Shown one piece after another: positions 8,114 through 15,685 of a stretch of DNA of 64,000 nucleotides. Position numbers and translations under genes: made by a program. Origin of the DNA: Pseudomonadota bacterium. Lineage in GTDB: Bacteria; Pseudomonadota; Gammaproteobacteria; Burkholderiales; Gallionellaceae. Within the stretch, counting starts at the first letter, position 1; each line of letters starts with the position of its first letter. The stretch covers positions 62,001 to 126,000 of the forward strand of contig JAJXUI010000001.1 in assembly GCA_021782995.1 (NCBI GenBank), given 5' to 3'. Under the pieces are notes generated by a model. That model had not been told where the DNA came from. It was given only the letters and a program-made list of their open reading frames with translations, and made no database searches.

Positions 8114-9061
8114 ATGAGTTTACTGTCGTTGATCTTTGCGCTCTTGCTGGAACAGCTGCAGCCGCTTGCATCCAGAAAGGGCCTGTATGCCTGGTTAAAG
8201 GGATATGTGGATTATTTCTACAGGAACTTTGATGGCGGGAACCGCAAGCATGGGCAGATTGCATGGGTTGTTGCTGTCCTGTTGCCATTTACTGGTACGG
8301 TGGCGATTTACTGGTTGTTGATGGCGCAACATCCAGTACTGGCCTGGGCATTTTGCGTACTGGTGCTGTACCTGACGATGGGATTTCGGCAGTTCAGCCA
8401 TCATTTCACGCGCATCCAGAAAGCCTTGCAGGCTAACGATCTGGAGCAGGCGCGTCGCCTGCTATCGGAGTGGCGGAAAGAGTCGTGTTCTGCGCTGAGC
8501 ACGGAAGAGGTGGTGCGCCTGACGCTTGAAGATGCCTTGCTGGCAAGCCACCGCAAGGTGTTTGGTGTTGTGGTCTGGTTTGTCATCTTCATGTTTCTTG
8601 GCCTGGGGCCAAGTGGTGCCATCCTGTATCGCATGAGTGGTTTTCTGTATGCAAGATGGCGGGAGATGGATTGGGAGGAGCAAGGGCATTTTTCCCGGTT
8701 TGCGACACAGGCATACCAGCTTGTGGAGTGGTTGCCATCCCGCATGACCGCTGCAAGTTTTGCCATCGCGGGCAACTTTGAGGATGCAGTGTATTGCTGG
8801 CGGAGCCAGGCTCGTGACTGGCCGGATCCTGTTGCCGGCATCATTCTGGCGAGTGGTGCTGGCGCCATGGGAGTCAGGCTCGGCATGCCTGTAGAACATC
8901 TCGATATGGTTGTCGACAGGCCGGAAATCGGGACAGGTGACGCGGCAGATGCAGATTTCATGCAGACTGCTGTTGGCCTGGTCTGGCGGGCACTGATTTT
9001 CTGGCTGCTGGTGTTATTGCTGTTGACGCTGGCTAGCATGACACGATGGGTCGGTATGTAG
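8114..9061 (+). CDS. CobD/CbiB-like membrane protein
   Basis: A 315-residue integral membrane protein with hydrophobic segments at about residues 50-85, 155-180 and 290-315. The N-terminus MSLLSLIFALLLEQLQPL and the middle RLTLEDALLASHRKVFGVVVWFVIF ... GPSGAILYRM resemble the CobD/CbiB and AmpE group. Betaproteobacteria often carry such a homolog outside any cobalamin operon, and none of the neighbours is a cobalamin gene. True CbiB joins aminopropanol to cobyric acid. That activity is not supported here by context. Function is left open. Confidence 0.75.
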   Translation: MSLLSLIFALLLEQLQPLASRKGLYAWLKGYVDYFYRNFDGGNRKHGQIAWVVAVLLPFTGTVAIYWLLMAQHPVLAWAFCVLVLYLTMGFRQFSHHFTRIQKALQANDLEQARRLLSEWRKESCSALSTEEVVRLTLEDALLASHRKVFGVVVWFVIFMFLGLGPSGAILYRMSGFLYARWREMDWEEQGHFSRFATQAYQLVEWLPSRMTAASFAIAGNFEDAVYCWRSQARDWPDPVAGIILASGAGAMGVRLGMPVEHLDMVVDRPEIGTGDAADADFMQTAVGLVWRALIFWLLVLLLLTLASMTRWVGM

Positions 9062-9204
9062 GAATTCCAAATACAGGAAATTTGATTCGTTTATATATTC
9101 CTTATGCGGCATGTGGAAATTAGAAGAAGAAATTTCTTATATATTTAATTTATTTTATTATGAATTTTTGATTGTTTTCGGTATCATTCCGCTGATTTGA
9201 TATT

Positions 9205-9262
9205 CCCCTGTAACCCCTGTAAACATTAGGGTTTCTGGTCGTCTGTCAAGTTCACCCCTGTA
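9205..9262 (+). repeat. Three direct copies of CCCCTGTA upstream of the redox cassette
   Basis: The octamer CCCCTGTA occurs at 9205-9212, 9214-9221 and 9255-9262, all on the plus strand. The first two start nine bases apart and the third starts 41 bases after the second. They sit 29 to 86 bases upstream of a promoter-like sequence. Clustered direct octamers in this position look like binding sites for an activator such as an OmpR- or NarL-type regulator. No regulator can be named. Confidence 0.5.
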
Positions 9263-9284
9263 GTCAGGATGCGCAGGGGGTGAA
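9251..9284 (+). promoter_or_regulatory. Imperfect inverted repeat in the 9062-9384 gap
   Basis: TTCACCCCTG (9251-9260) faces CAGGGGGTGAA (9274-9284), pairing over ten bases with one bulged G. The tail after it is TATCTTTT. It could end transcription from the CobD-like gene or be an operator, and it overlaps the third CCCCTGTA repeat. The rest of this 323-base gap is A+T-rich (9062-9200) with no gene seen. Confidence 0.4.
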
Positions 9285-9290
9285 TATCTT

Positions 9291-9319
9291 TTGCTTCATG
9301 TAAAATCTTCACATAAAAT
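9291..9319 (+). promoter_or_regulatory. Possible sigma-70 promoter of the redox cassette
   Basis: TTGCTT at 9291-9296 and TAAAAT at 9314-9319 are separated by exactly 17 bases. The -10 box matches consensus at five of six positions and the -35 box at three of six. It lies 65 bases before the cytochrome start, downstream of the octamer repeats, as expected if they act as activator sites. Confidence 0.4.
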
Positions 9320-9384
9320 CCCAAGTTGAGTTTTTTTGTTTAAAAAAAGTAATAGATGCATTTCATTTTAGAGGGGGGGGCTCA

Positions 9385-10557
9385 ATGCCAAAGCATATAG
9401 TTCGATTGTTGACAGTCATTGCTGTGATTGCAGTCGTGGCGTTAACCGCAAGATGGTTTTTCAGGGATAGTTCGTTTTATCGATATGGCCACTATCGTGG
9501 TGATGCGCCGGCAGAAATCGCATCCAAGCTACCCAAGCACCAGGGTTCGGCTTCCTGCCAGACCTGCCATAAGGCCATTTATGGCGAGTGGGCTGCAGGC
9601 ATACATCGCAAAGCTACAAAGGACAATGTCATCCAGGGTGTAGTAGTCAAGGCCGGCCCGGGTTGTGAGGTTTGTCACACTGCAGCGGGAAATCATCCAT
9701 CCAAGGAGCCGATGCCACTGTCAGTTGAAGACCAGATCACGACCATTACACATCTCAAACATCATACGCATGCCTCCAATATTCCGGGACGGAAGTTGAT
9801 GCTGACGCCAGACGAGATGCGCGGATTGTGCATGAATTGCCATGAAAAAATGCCTGGACGTCCTTCGAAGCAGCCACAGGTTGTGATTGAAACCCATGCT
9901 GGCGAAGAGTTGTGCACGACTTGCCATAATCCGCATTCGCCGAAGATTGACTACAACAAGGTGCCACGCCTTGTAGCAATGAAGAAAGCGGGCACTGCAA
10001 ATCCAGCAGCAGGTGGCTCTGTTGCCAAAAACTGTGCGACTTGCCATGGCGCGTCAGGCGTGAGCGCCAGTGGTGCCATCCCCAATCTGGCTGGGCAGAA
10101 GCAGGCCTACCTGGCAAATGCATTGCGCGCATATAAATCCAAGACGCGTGACAATGGCATCATGAGTGCGATGGCGGCAGGCCTGAGTGAATCCGACATT
10201 GATAATGTCGCTGCTTTCTATTCCAGGAACAGCTGCAAGGTAACCGGTGGTGACAAGAGCAAGATTGCTGCAGGCAAGGCCAAGTTCGAATCTGCCGGCT
10301 GTGCTGCGTGCCATGCATCGGGCGGCTTGCGCAAGCCGGGTATGGCCGGCATCAGTGCCAGCCAGGCATGGCCCAATCTTGCCGGGCAGAATGCGGAGTA
10401 TCTGAGCAGTGCGCTGAAGGCTTACCAGCAGGGTGCTGCCAAAGCGACACAGGAAGGTGGACGCTACAACCCGGTGATGACCGGCGTAGCCAAACACCTG
10501 AGTGAAACGGATATCGAGAATCTTGCTGCCTTCCTGGCCAGCACGAACTGCAAATAA
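9385..10557 (+). CDS. Hexaheme c-type cytochrome: tetraheme part plus cytochrome c4-like part
   Basis: A 390-residue cytochrome with a single N-terminal membrane segment (about residues 6-26) that may stay as an anchor facing the periplasm. Six CXXCH motifs start at cysteines 58, 94, 149, 177, 217 and 306. The first four sit in a compact region like the tetraheme modules of DmsE/c554-type cytochromes. The last two each head a class I domain with the pattern PNLAGQ...YL..AL.AY...M...LS..DI...AAF, as in diheme cytochrome c4. The ATG is preceded by a G-rich site (GAGGGGGGGG). It is followed by the iron-sulfur and NrfD genes at short spacing, which suggests one complex that passes quinone electrons to periplasmic carriers, or the reverse. 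Confidence 0.88.
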   Translation: MPKHIVRLLTVIAVIAVVALTARWFFRDSSFYRYGHYRGDAPAEIASKLPKHQGSASCQTCHKAIYGEWAAGIHRKATKDNVIQGVVVKAGPGCEVCHTAAGNHPSKEPMPLSVEDQITTITHLKHHTHASNIPGRKLMLTPDEMRGLCMNCHEKMPGRPSKQPQVVIETHAGEELCTTCHNPHSPKIDYNKVPRLVAMKKAGTANPAAGGSVAKNCATCHGASGVSASGAIPNLAGQKQAYLANALRAYKSKTRDNGIMSAMAAGLSESDIDNVAAFYSRNSCKVTGGDKSKIAAGKAKFESAGCAACHASGGLRKPGMAGISASQAWPNLAGQNAEYLSSALKAYQQGAAKATQEGGRYNPVMTGVAKHLSETDIENLAAFLASTNCK

Positions 10558-10577
10558 TTAACTGATTCAGCGAGGTT

Positions 10578-11474
10578 ATGATGATTGAACAGGAAAAAAA
10601 TGAAGTTACTGAAAACTGCGGCATCTCACGCCGCGGCTTTCTGGGTCTGCTGGGTGCAGGTGCAGCCACTGCTGCCGTTGTTGCCAGCACCGAGAGTGAT
10701 GCAAGCATGCTGGGCCACAAGTCAGACAAAAAGATGGGGTTCCAGCAATCGGAGTCGCAGTATGAGGAGGCATTGAACAACCCTCCGAAAATACCGAATT
10801 ACGACTGGAACAAGCACAGATGGTCTTATGGTGTGGATGTGGACCGCTGTATCGGCTGCCTGCGCTGCATGGAAGCCTGCAAGGCGGAAAACAGCGTGCA
10901 GGAAGATGCCAATCACCACCGTACCTGGGTAGAGCGTTATGTTTACCTTGAGGGTCAGGATGAGGCGATCGTGGATAGCTCGGCAGATCCTAAAAATATC
11001 GAGAATGTTGGCTCCGAGCTGCATTTCCGTTTTGACAACCGCTATGAGCAAGAGAAGGTCGAAAAGGCATTCTTCGTGCCCAAGCTGTGCAATCAGTGTG
11101 ATGAGCCTTCCTGTGTACAGGTATGTCCGACGGGTGCGACTTTCAAGGCCATGGATGGCGTGGTGTTGATTGACACCAAATACTGCTTCGGTTGCCAGTA
11201 TTGTGTACAGGCCTGCCCATATGGCGTTCGCAGCCTGAACGAGCAGCGCGGTACCGCAGAAAAGTGCAACTGGTGCTACCACCGCATTACCAAGGGTCTG
11301 AATCCGGCCTGTGTCGAGGTGTGCCCGACCGGTTCGCGCGTATTTGGTGACCTGAATGACGACAATAGCCCGATCAGCCAGTTCATCCGCAACAACAAGG
11401 TGACCGTGCTGAAGTCTGAAATGGGCAACAAGCCTAATCTGTATTACGTTGGTGCTGACAAGGAGGTTTCATAA
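10578..11474 (+). CDS. Tat-exported protein with four [4Fe-4S] clusters (DmsB/PsrB/HybA-like)
   Basis: A 298-residue ferredoxin-type electron-transfer subunit. SRRGFLG at residues 17-23 is a twin-arginine motif, followed by a hydrophobic stretch ending near ASTESDAS. Sixteen cysteines fall into four groups: 91/94/97/101, 171/174/179/183, 203/206/209/213 and 230/233/245/249, the standard layout of four-cluster subunits of the PsrB/DmsB class. In known complexes such a subunit relays electrons between a catalytic subunit and an NrfD/PsrC membrane protein. Its stop overlaps the NrfD start by one base, so the two are translationally coupled. The upstream cytochrome is 20 bases away. The likely partner here is that cytochrome, since no molybdopterin subunit is found. 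Confidence 0.93.
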   Translation: MMIEQEKNEVTENCGISRRGFLGLLGAGAATAAVVASTESDASMLGHKSDKKMGFQQSESQYEEALNNPPKIPNYDWNKHRWSYGVDVDRCIGCLRCMEACKAENSVQEDANHHRTWVERYVYLEGQDEAIVDSSADPKNIENVGSELHFRFDNRYEQEKVEKAFFVPKLCNQCDEPSCVQVCPTGATFKAMDGVVLIDTKYCFGCQYCVQACPYGVRSLNEQRGTAEKCNWCYHRITKGLNPACVEVCPTGSRVFGDLNDDNSPISQFIRNNKVTVLKSEMGNKPNLYYVGADKEVS

Positions 11475-12673
11475 TGGAGAGCGTTTTCGAGCATGTTTCG
11501 TCCTATGTCGGCTATGTTTATCCGAATGAAACCGAAGTGCCATGGACAGAGCTGATTGTCATCTACCCTTATATTACGGGCTTGGTTGCGGGTGCATTCG
11601 TGGTGTCCAGCCTGCACCATGTATTCGGTATTGACCGTTTCAAGACCATTTCGCGTTTTGCGTTGTTGACGGCCTTGTGCTTCATGTTCTTTGCGCCAGT
11701 TCCCCTGCTGTTCCATCTGGGTCAGCCTACTCGCGCATTTGAACCCATCATCACACCGCACTGGACGTCAGCAATGGCGGCATTCGGTTATGTGGCCAGC
11801 TTCTATGTTTGCCTGTTGTTGCTGGAGGTGTGGTTCGCATTCCGTGAAGACATTGTTCGCTACTCCAAGAGCAGTAAAGGTTTTAAACAGAAAATCTATC
11901 AGCTACTGACTCTGGGCTCGGATGATGTATCGCCTAAGGCACTGGAAATTGACCACAAGATTGCCCGTATCCTGGCGATGGTGGGTATCCCCGGCGCAAT
12001 GGGTCTGCATGGTTATGTCGGCTTCGTGTTCGGTTCGCTGAAAACCCGTGAATGGTGGTCTTCCGATCTGATGCCGCCGATCTTCCTTTTATCGGCAGTG
12101 GTTTCGGGTGTGGGCTTGCTGATCGTGTTGTACATCATCACCAGCAAACACCGGAAAGTAACGCCCAGCCATGAGGCAATGGTTGGCCTGAAGCAGGTAT
12201 TGTGGGCATCGCTCGTCATCGTGCTGGTATTCGAGGGGCTGGAGTTGCTGGAGATGGTGTACAAGGCCCGTGAAGGCATCGAGACCGTCATGGCGCTGAT
12301 CAGGGGACCAATCTGGGCTGGCATGACGATCCAGTGGGGATTGTCTTTCTTCTCGCTGGTAGTGCTGTCTGCGATGATGATCAAGAATCCCACAGGCAAG
12401 AAATTTGTCGGCTGGCTGTTTGCATGTGGCCTGGCCATGATGATTGCGGTGCTGGCGATGCGCTGGAACGTGGTAATTGGCGGTCAGGAGCTGTCCAAGA
12501 CGATGAAGGGTCTGCTGACTTATCATCCGCTGATTGTGGGCCGCGAAAGCCTGATGACAGTGTTGATGCTGTTTATTGCCCCATTCGTTACGCTGTATTT
12601 TGCAACGCAGTTCCTGCCACCCTGGGACGACAGCAAATCCAGAGCTGAAGGCAAGCATACGTCGCATCATTGA
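11474..12673 (+). CDS. NrfD/PsrC-type quinone-interacting membrane subunit
   Basis: A 399-residue polytopic membrane protein of the NrfD/PsrC family. Segments such as WTELIVIYPYITGLVAGAFVVSSLHHVFG, FHLGQPTRAFEPIITPHWTSAMAAFGYV and the HKIARILAMVGIPGAMGLHGYVGFVFG block are characteristic. Family members bind quinones and exchange electrons with an adjacent four-cluster iron-sulfur protein. The ATG at 11474 shares one base with the preceding TAA. No subunit follows; a strong hairpin lies 29 bases after the stop. The complex would thus consist of cytochrome, iron-sulfur protein and NrfD only. The direction of electron flow cannot be told from sequence. Confidence 0.93.
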   Translation: MESVFEHVSSYVGYVYPNETEVPWTELIVIYPYITGLVAGAFVVSSLHHVFGIDRFKTISRFALLTALCFMFFAPVPLLFHLGQPTRAFEPIITPHWTSAMAAFGYVASFYVCLLLLEVWFAFREDIVRYSKSSKGFKQKIYQLLTLGSDDVSPKALEIDHKIARILAMVGIPGAMGLHGYVGFVFGSLKTREWWSSDLMPPIFLLSAVVSGVGLLIVLYIITSKHRKVTPSHEAMVGLKQVLWASLVIVLVFEGLELLEMVYKAREGIETVMALIRGPIWAGMTIQWGLSFFSLVVLSAMMIKNPTGKKFVGWLFACGLAMMIAVLAMRWNVVIGGQELSKTMKGLLTYHPLIVGRESLMTVLMLFIAPFVTLYFATQFLPPWDDSKSRAEGKHTSHH

Positions 12674-12702
12674 AGCAATAGAATAAAGAAGTAAAAAATA
12701 TT

Positions 12703-12732
12703 CAGGGCCTGCATGGGAACATGCAGGCCCTG
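12703..12732. terminator. Perfect 13-bp hairpin after the NrfD gene
   Basis: CAGGGCCTGCATG (12703-12715) pairs perfectly with CATGCAGGCCCTG (12720-12732) around a GGAA loop. It is followed by ATGTTTTG, a weak T-tract. The position after the cassette and before the convergent MFS gene fits an intrinsic terminator. Confidence 0.75.
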
Positions 12733-12825
12733 ATGTTTTGATCTGCGGAATTTATTGCAACCCGGCTACGGGGACTCTGAGCTCCCTGTGATCTGACTGT
12801 GCGGAAGTGGCGGGTTTGCCTTGTA

Positions 12826-14148
12826 TCAGTCCGCAGGATTGAGTCGAGGGTGTGTTTCATCGCACCATTTCAGTACGATGAGTCCTGATACAAACATGGC
12901 AATGCTTACGAAACTGAATCCGGCTACGATGCCATTGGTGGTGCTGGCGATCCATCCCAGTGCCAGTGCACCGATGCCATAGCCCAGATCACGCCAGAAA
13001 CGGTAAATGCCGATTGCGGAGCCTCGCCATGCGGGATGTGCGATGTCGCTGACTGCTGCACTCAGGTTTGGATAGAGGAGGGCCATGCCAAAACCGGTGA
13101 TGGCTGCCGATATGCTCCACCACAGGATGCCGCTGCCCAGCAGCATCATGCCTGTGCCGGCGGCGCAGATCCACATGCCCCATACGATAGGCTTCTTGCG
13201 TCCGATATGGTCAGAAAGTTTTCCGGTCATGAGTTGCGAGCCACCCCATACAAAACCATAAATGCCGACTATCCAGCCTATGTGTGCCAGATCCAGCCCA
13301 TGCTGGAACAGGAAAACCGGATAGAACACCCATACCAGGGCATCCACGAATTTCTCGATGAGGCCTGCCTGGCTGATAGATGCCAGACGCTTGTCGCGCC
13401 AGGACATCACCAGGAAGATTTCCCGGGTGGAAGGTGTTTCTGTAATCATTGCAGGGTAGCGTGGCTTGTGTAGTGTGCCGTTCCCTGTCATGTGCTGGTG
13501 GCTTTCAGCTTTGGCCCAGGGCAGGGTGTCCTTTACCCAGATCAGCGTCAGCAGGATGGCCAGGAAAATGACGGTCAGCCCGAATATCAGCAAGCCGGTG
13601 CGGGCACCCAGTAATGTTGCAAGGTATCCGGTCACGATGCCGGCTATGGCGACACCGAAATAACCTGAGAACTCGTTGAGTCCGATGGTCAAGCCGCGCT
13701 GGTCGGCATGGGTGATGTCCAGCTTTGAGGTCTGCGTCATAGACCAGGTGAATCCCTGGTTGATGCCCAGCAGGATCGTGGCAAACACAATCCAGTTCCA
13801 GCTTGGTGCGTACATGATGAGGAAAGGAATGGGAATGGCGGTGATCCATCCAGTGAGCAGGGCCTGCTTGCGGCCTATGCGCTCGGACAGCCTGCCGGCA
13901 ACAAAATTCAGTATCCCTTTCACAAAACCGAATGCGACCACAAAGGACATCAGCAGGACAAAAGACCCTTTGGGCACACCGAACTCGCTTTCGGCCAGTG
14001 CGGGTATAACTGTTCGCATCATGCCCAGCGTCAGGCCGACCAGCAGTACCTGTACCAGCTGATGGATGAACTGCTCAAGATTGATGCGGATGCCGCGTTG
14101 ATATTGGTCTTGTGGCGATAAAATATTCTGCATGGAATCCATATGCAT
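12826..14148 (-). CDS. MFS transporter in the sulfide operon
   Basis: A 440-residue major facilitator superfamily protein with about twelve membrane segments. GRLSERIGRKQALLTGW and GKLSDHIGRKKPIVWG are the two loop 2-3 motifs, one in each half. It starts 3 bases after the stop of the persulfide-dioxygenase-like gene, so the two share a transcript. By context it may carry sulfur oxyanions or another product of sulfide breakdown; many BigR-type operons instead carry TauE/SafE or YeeE/YedE transporters. ATG at 14148 (MHMDSMQN) is used; a second ATG two codons later is equally possible. The substrate is inferred only. Confidence 0.85.
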   Translation of the reverse strand: MHMDSMQNILSPQDQYQRGIRINLEQFIHQLVQVLLVGLTLGMMRTVIPALAESEFGVPKGSFVLLMSFVVAFGFVKGILNFVAGRLSERIGRKQALLTGWITAIPIPFLIMYAPSWNWIVFATILLGINQGFTWSMTQTSKLDITHADQRGLTIGLNEFSGYFGVAIAGIVTGYLATLLGARTGLLIFGLTVIFLAILLTLIWVKDTLPWAKAESHQHMTGNGTLHKPRYPAMITETPSTREIFLVMSWRDKRLASISQAGLIEKFVDALVWVFYPVFLFQHGLDLAHIGWIVGIYGFVWGGSQLMTGKLSDHIGRKKPIVWGMWICAAGTGMMLLGSGILWWSISAAITGFGMALLYPNLSAAVSDIAHPAWRGSAIGIYRFWRDLGYGIGALALGWIASTTNGIVAGFSFVSIAMFVSGLIVLKWCDETHPRLNPAD

Positions 14149-14151
14149 CTG

Positions 14152-14886
14152 TCACGCTGCAATATTGGCTGCAACCATCGCATCCATTTCTGCAGGACGC
14201 GGCGGAATGTTCTGTGTGACCTGTTTAATGAAATCATTCCTGTCATTCATTTTCAGGGTCGGATTGAAGCGTTTTTCAAAGCCGATCGTGGAAGAGGGTT
14301 TGCCGGAGATGCCGGCACCACACACACTGCCCGCCTGATGGGCGGGGAAGATTTCCGTTTCATCAGGAAGATTGAGCAACTTGCCTTGCAGGCTGTCAAA
14401 CAGCCTGCCGGCCATCTCCTGTTCGCGACCGGCAAGATCGGGTCGTCCAACACTGCCTACGAACAGGGTATCGCCGGTAATGACAAACCAAATCTGGTCG
14501 CCGCGACGGTTGTCGGATATCGCAAGGCACACGCTGTCCAGCGTATGGCCAGGCGTATGCAGCACTTTCACAAATACGTTACCGACCTCGATGATCTCGT
14601 TGTCCTGCAGGGGGGTGAATGGAAATTTCACAATGTCACGGTTGCTTTCATGCAGGCAGTATTTGGCGCCCACCAGTTCGGCCAGCTTGCGTCCCCCGGA
14701 ATAATGATCGGCATGGATATGCGTGTCGATGACATGCGTGATGGTGACAGATGCTTTTCGTGCTTCCTCGATAAACCATTGTTCGTCGCCGGCAACGACA
14801 TCGACGGCGATAGATTTGCCCAGCGTGCCGCATCCCATGAAGTAGGAAAGGGATGAGTCCTTGGCGGGTAATTGTTTGAAAAACAT
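14152..14886 (-). CDS. Metallo-beta-lactamase fold hydrolase, persulfide dioxygenase-like (ETHE1/Blh)
   Basis: A 244-residue MBL-fold protein of the ETHE1/Blh type. DTHIHADH gives metal-site residues H56, H58, D60 and H61, H114 is in HTPGHT, and D139 is in TGDTLFVGSVGRPDL. This last stretch with PAHQAGSVCG is typical of persulfide dioxygenases, which oxidise glutathione persulfide to sulfite with one iron atom in the cytoplasm. It lies between an ArsR-rhodanese regulator (25 bases upstream) and an MFS gene (3 bases downstream). That arrangement parallels BigR/Blh operons of plant-associated bacteria. Lactonase or glyoxalase II activity cannot be excluded from sequence alone. Confidence 0.85.
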   Translation of the reverse strand: MFFKQLPAKDSSLSYFMGCGTLGKSIAVDVVAGDEQWFIEEARKASVTITHVIDTHIHADHYSGGRKLAELVGAKYCLHESNRDIVKFPFTPLQDNEIIEVGNVFVKVLHTPGHTLDSVCLAISDNRRGDQIWFVITGDTLFVGSVGRPDLAGREQEMAGRLFDSLQGKLLNLPDETEIFPAHQAGSVCGAGISGKPSSTIGFEKRFNPTLKMNDRNDFIKQVTQNIPPRPAEMDAMVAANIAA

Positions 14887-14911
14887 GGAGTCCTCCTGAG
14901 TAATTACAGTT

Positions 14912-15586
14912 TCAGTGTTCGATGTTCAATCCGTGCGCAAGCCATTCGGCAACACCATCATCCAGCCTGTGTGCATCAATGCCCTCATTTTTGAGTATCT
15001 TTACTGCTTCGGAGGCAAACAGGCAGAAGGGGCCGCGGCAATAGGCAATAACGGTTTTGTCGAACGGGATTTCAGCAATGCGTTTTTTCAGTTCGGTCAG
15101 CGGAATTGAGCGGGCGTACGGTAAATGTGCGGCCGCATATTCATTTTCGGGACGCACGTCTATGACTACGATGTCGCCGCGCTCCGCTTCACGCATCAAT
15201 GCCTCGCGGTCCAGTCTGGCGAGTTCGCCTGATCCGCTCACCATGCCGGCCAGCGCAGCCTGCAAATCCAGCAGACGCTCTTCAGCGAGTGTGCGGATGC
15301 TGACCCAGAAGCCCGCAACGTCTTCTGTCGCGAGGCGGTAATAGATATTTTTGCCTTCGCGGCGACTTGCCACCAGATTGGCTGTTTTCAGCACATTCAG
15401 GTGAGCGCTGGCCAGCTTGACGCTGATTTCTGCAGACTGTGCCAGTTGTTCTACATTCATTTCACATTGGCATAGCAGCTCCAGCAGTTCCAGCCGTTTG
15501 GGGCTGGAGACGGCTTTGCCCATAATGGAGACTTGCTCGTATAGTATATCTTTGATTTTTCTATGGTTATTTGATTCTGCTGACAT
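14912..15586 (-). CDS. ArsR-family regulator fused to a rhodanese domain
   Basis: A 224-residue fusion. Residues ~15-105 form a winged helix of the ArsR/SmtB family (SSPKRLELLELL, then VKLASAHLNVLKTANLVASRREGKNIYYRL). Residues ~125-222 form a rhodanese domain with VIDVRPENEY and the loop YCRGPFCLFAS (C183, C188). The only cysteines in the regulator part are C39 and C41 in LCQCEMN; C41 matches the first sensor cysteine position of SqrR/BigR, but the second one near residue 107 is absent. The protein probably represses its own operon and senses reactive sulfur, with the rhodanese part perhaps delivering the persulfide. A perfect operator-like repeat lies 9 bases before the start codon. Confidence 0.92.
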   Translation of the reverse strand: MSAESNNHRKIKDILYEQVSIMGKAVSSPKRLELLELLCQCEMNVEQLAQSAEISVKLASAHLNVLKTANLVASRREGKNIYYRLATEDVAGFWVSIRTLAEERLLDLQAALAGMVSGSGELARLDREALMREAERGDIVVIDVRPENEYAAAHLPYARSIPLTELKKRIAEIPFDKTVIAYCRGPFCLFASEAVKILKNEGIDAHRLDDGVAEWLAHGLNIEH

Positions 15587-15594
15587 GGGTTAGG

Positions 15595-15624
15595 ATAACA
15601 TTCCAATAGGTATTGGAATGTTAT
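15595..15624. promoter_or_regulatory. Perfect 14-bp inverted repeat, likely operator of the sulfide operon
   Basis: ATAACATTCCAATA (15595-15608) and TATTGGAATGTTAT (15611-15624) are perfect reverse complements with a GG spacer. A symmetric AT-rich site of this size is what an ArsR dimer binds. It ends 9 bases from the regulator start codon, so it overlaps the ribosome binding site or promoter and supports autorepression. Confidence 0.8.
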
Positions 15625-15685
15625 GGTGGGCAGCGGGCGATGTCAATTGTGAAAAATCCGAAATGGCAGGGGAAATCCGCTGAAA

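Noticed and set aside
8114-9061. Cobalamin biosynthesis role for the CobD/CbiB-like gene.
   Set aside because: No cobalamin gene or cobalamin riboswitch was seen nearby; the domain likeness alone is not enough.
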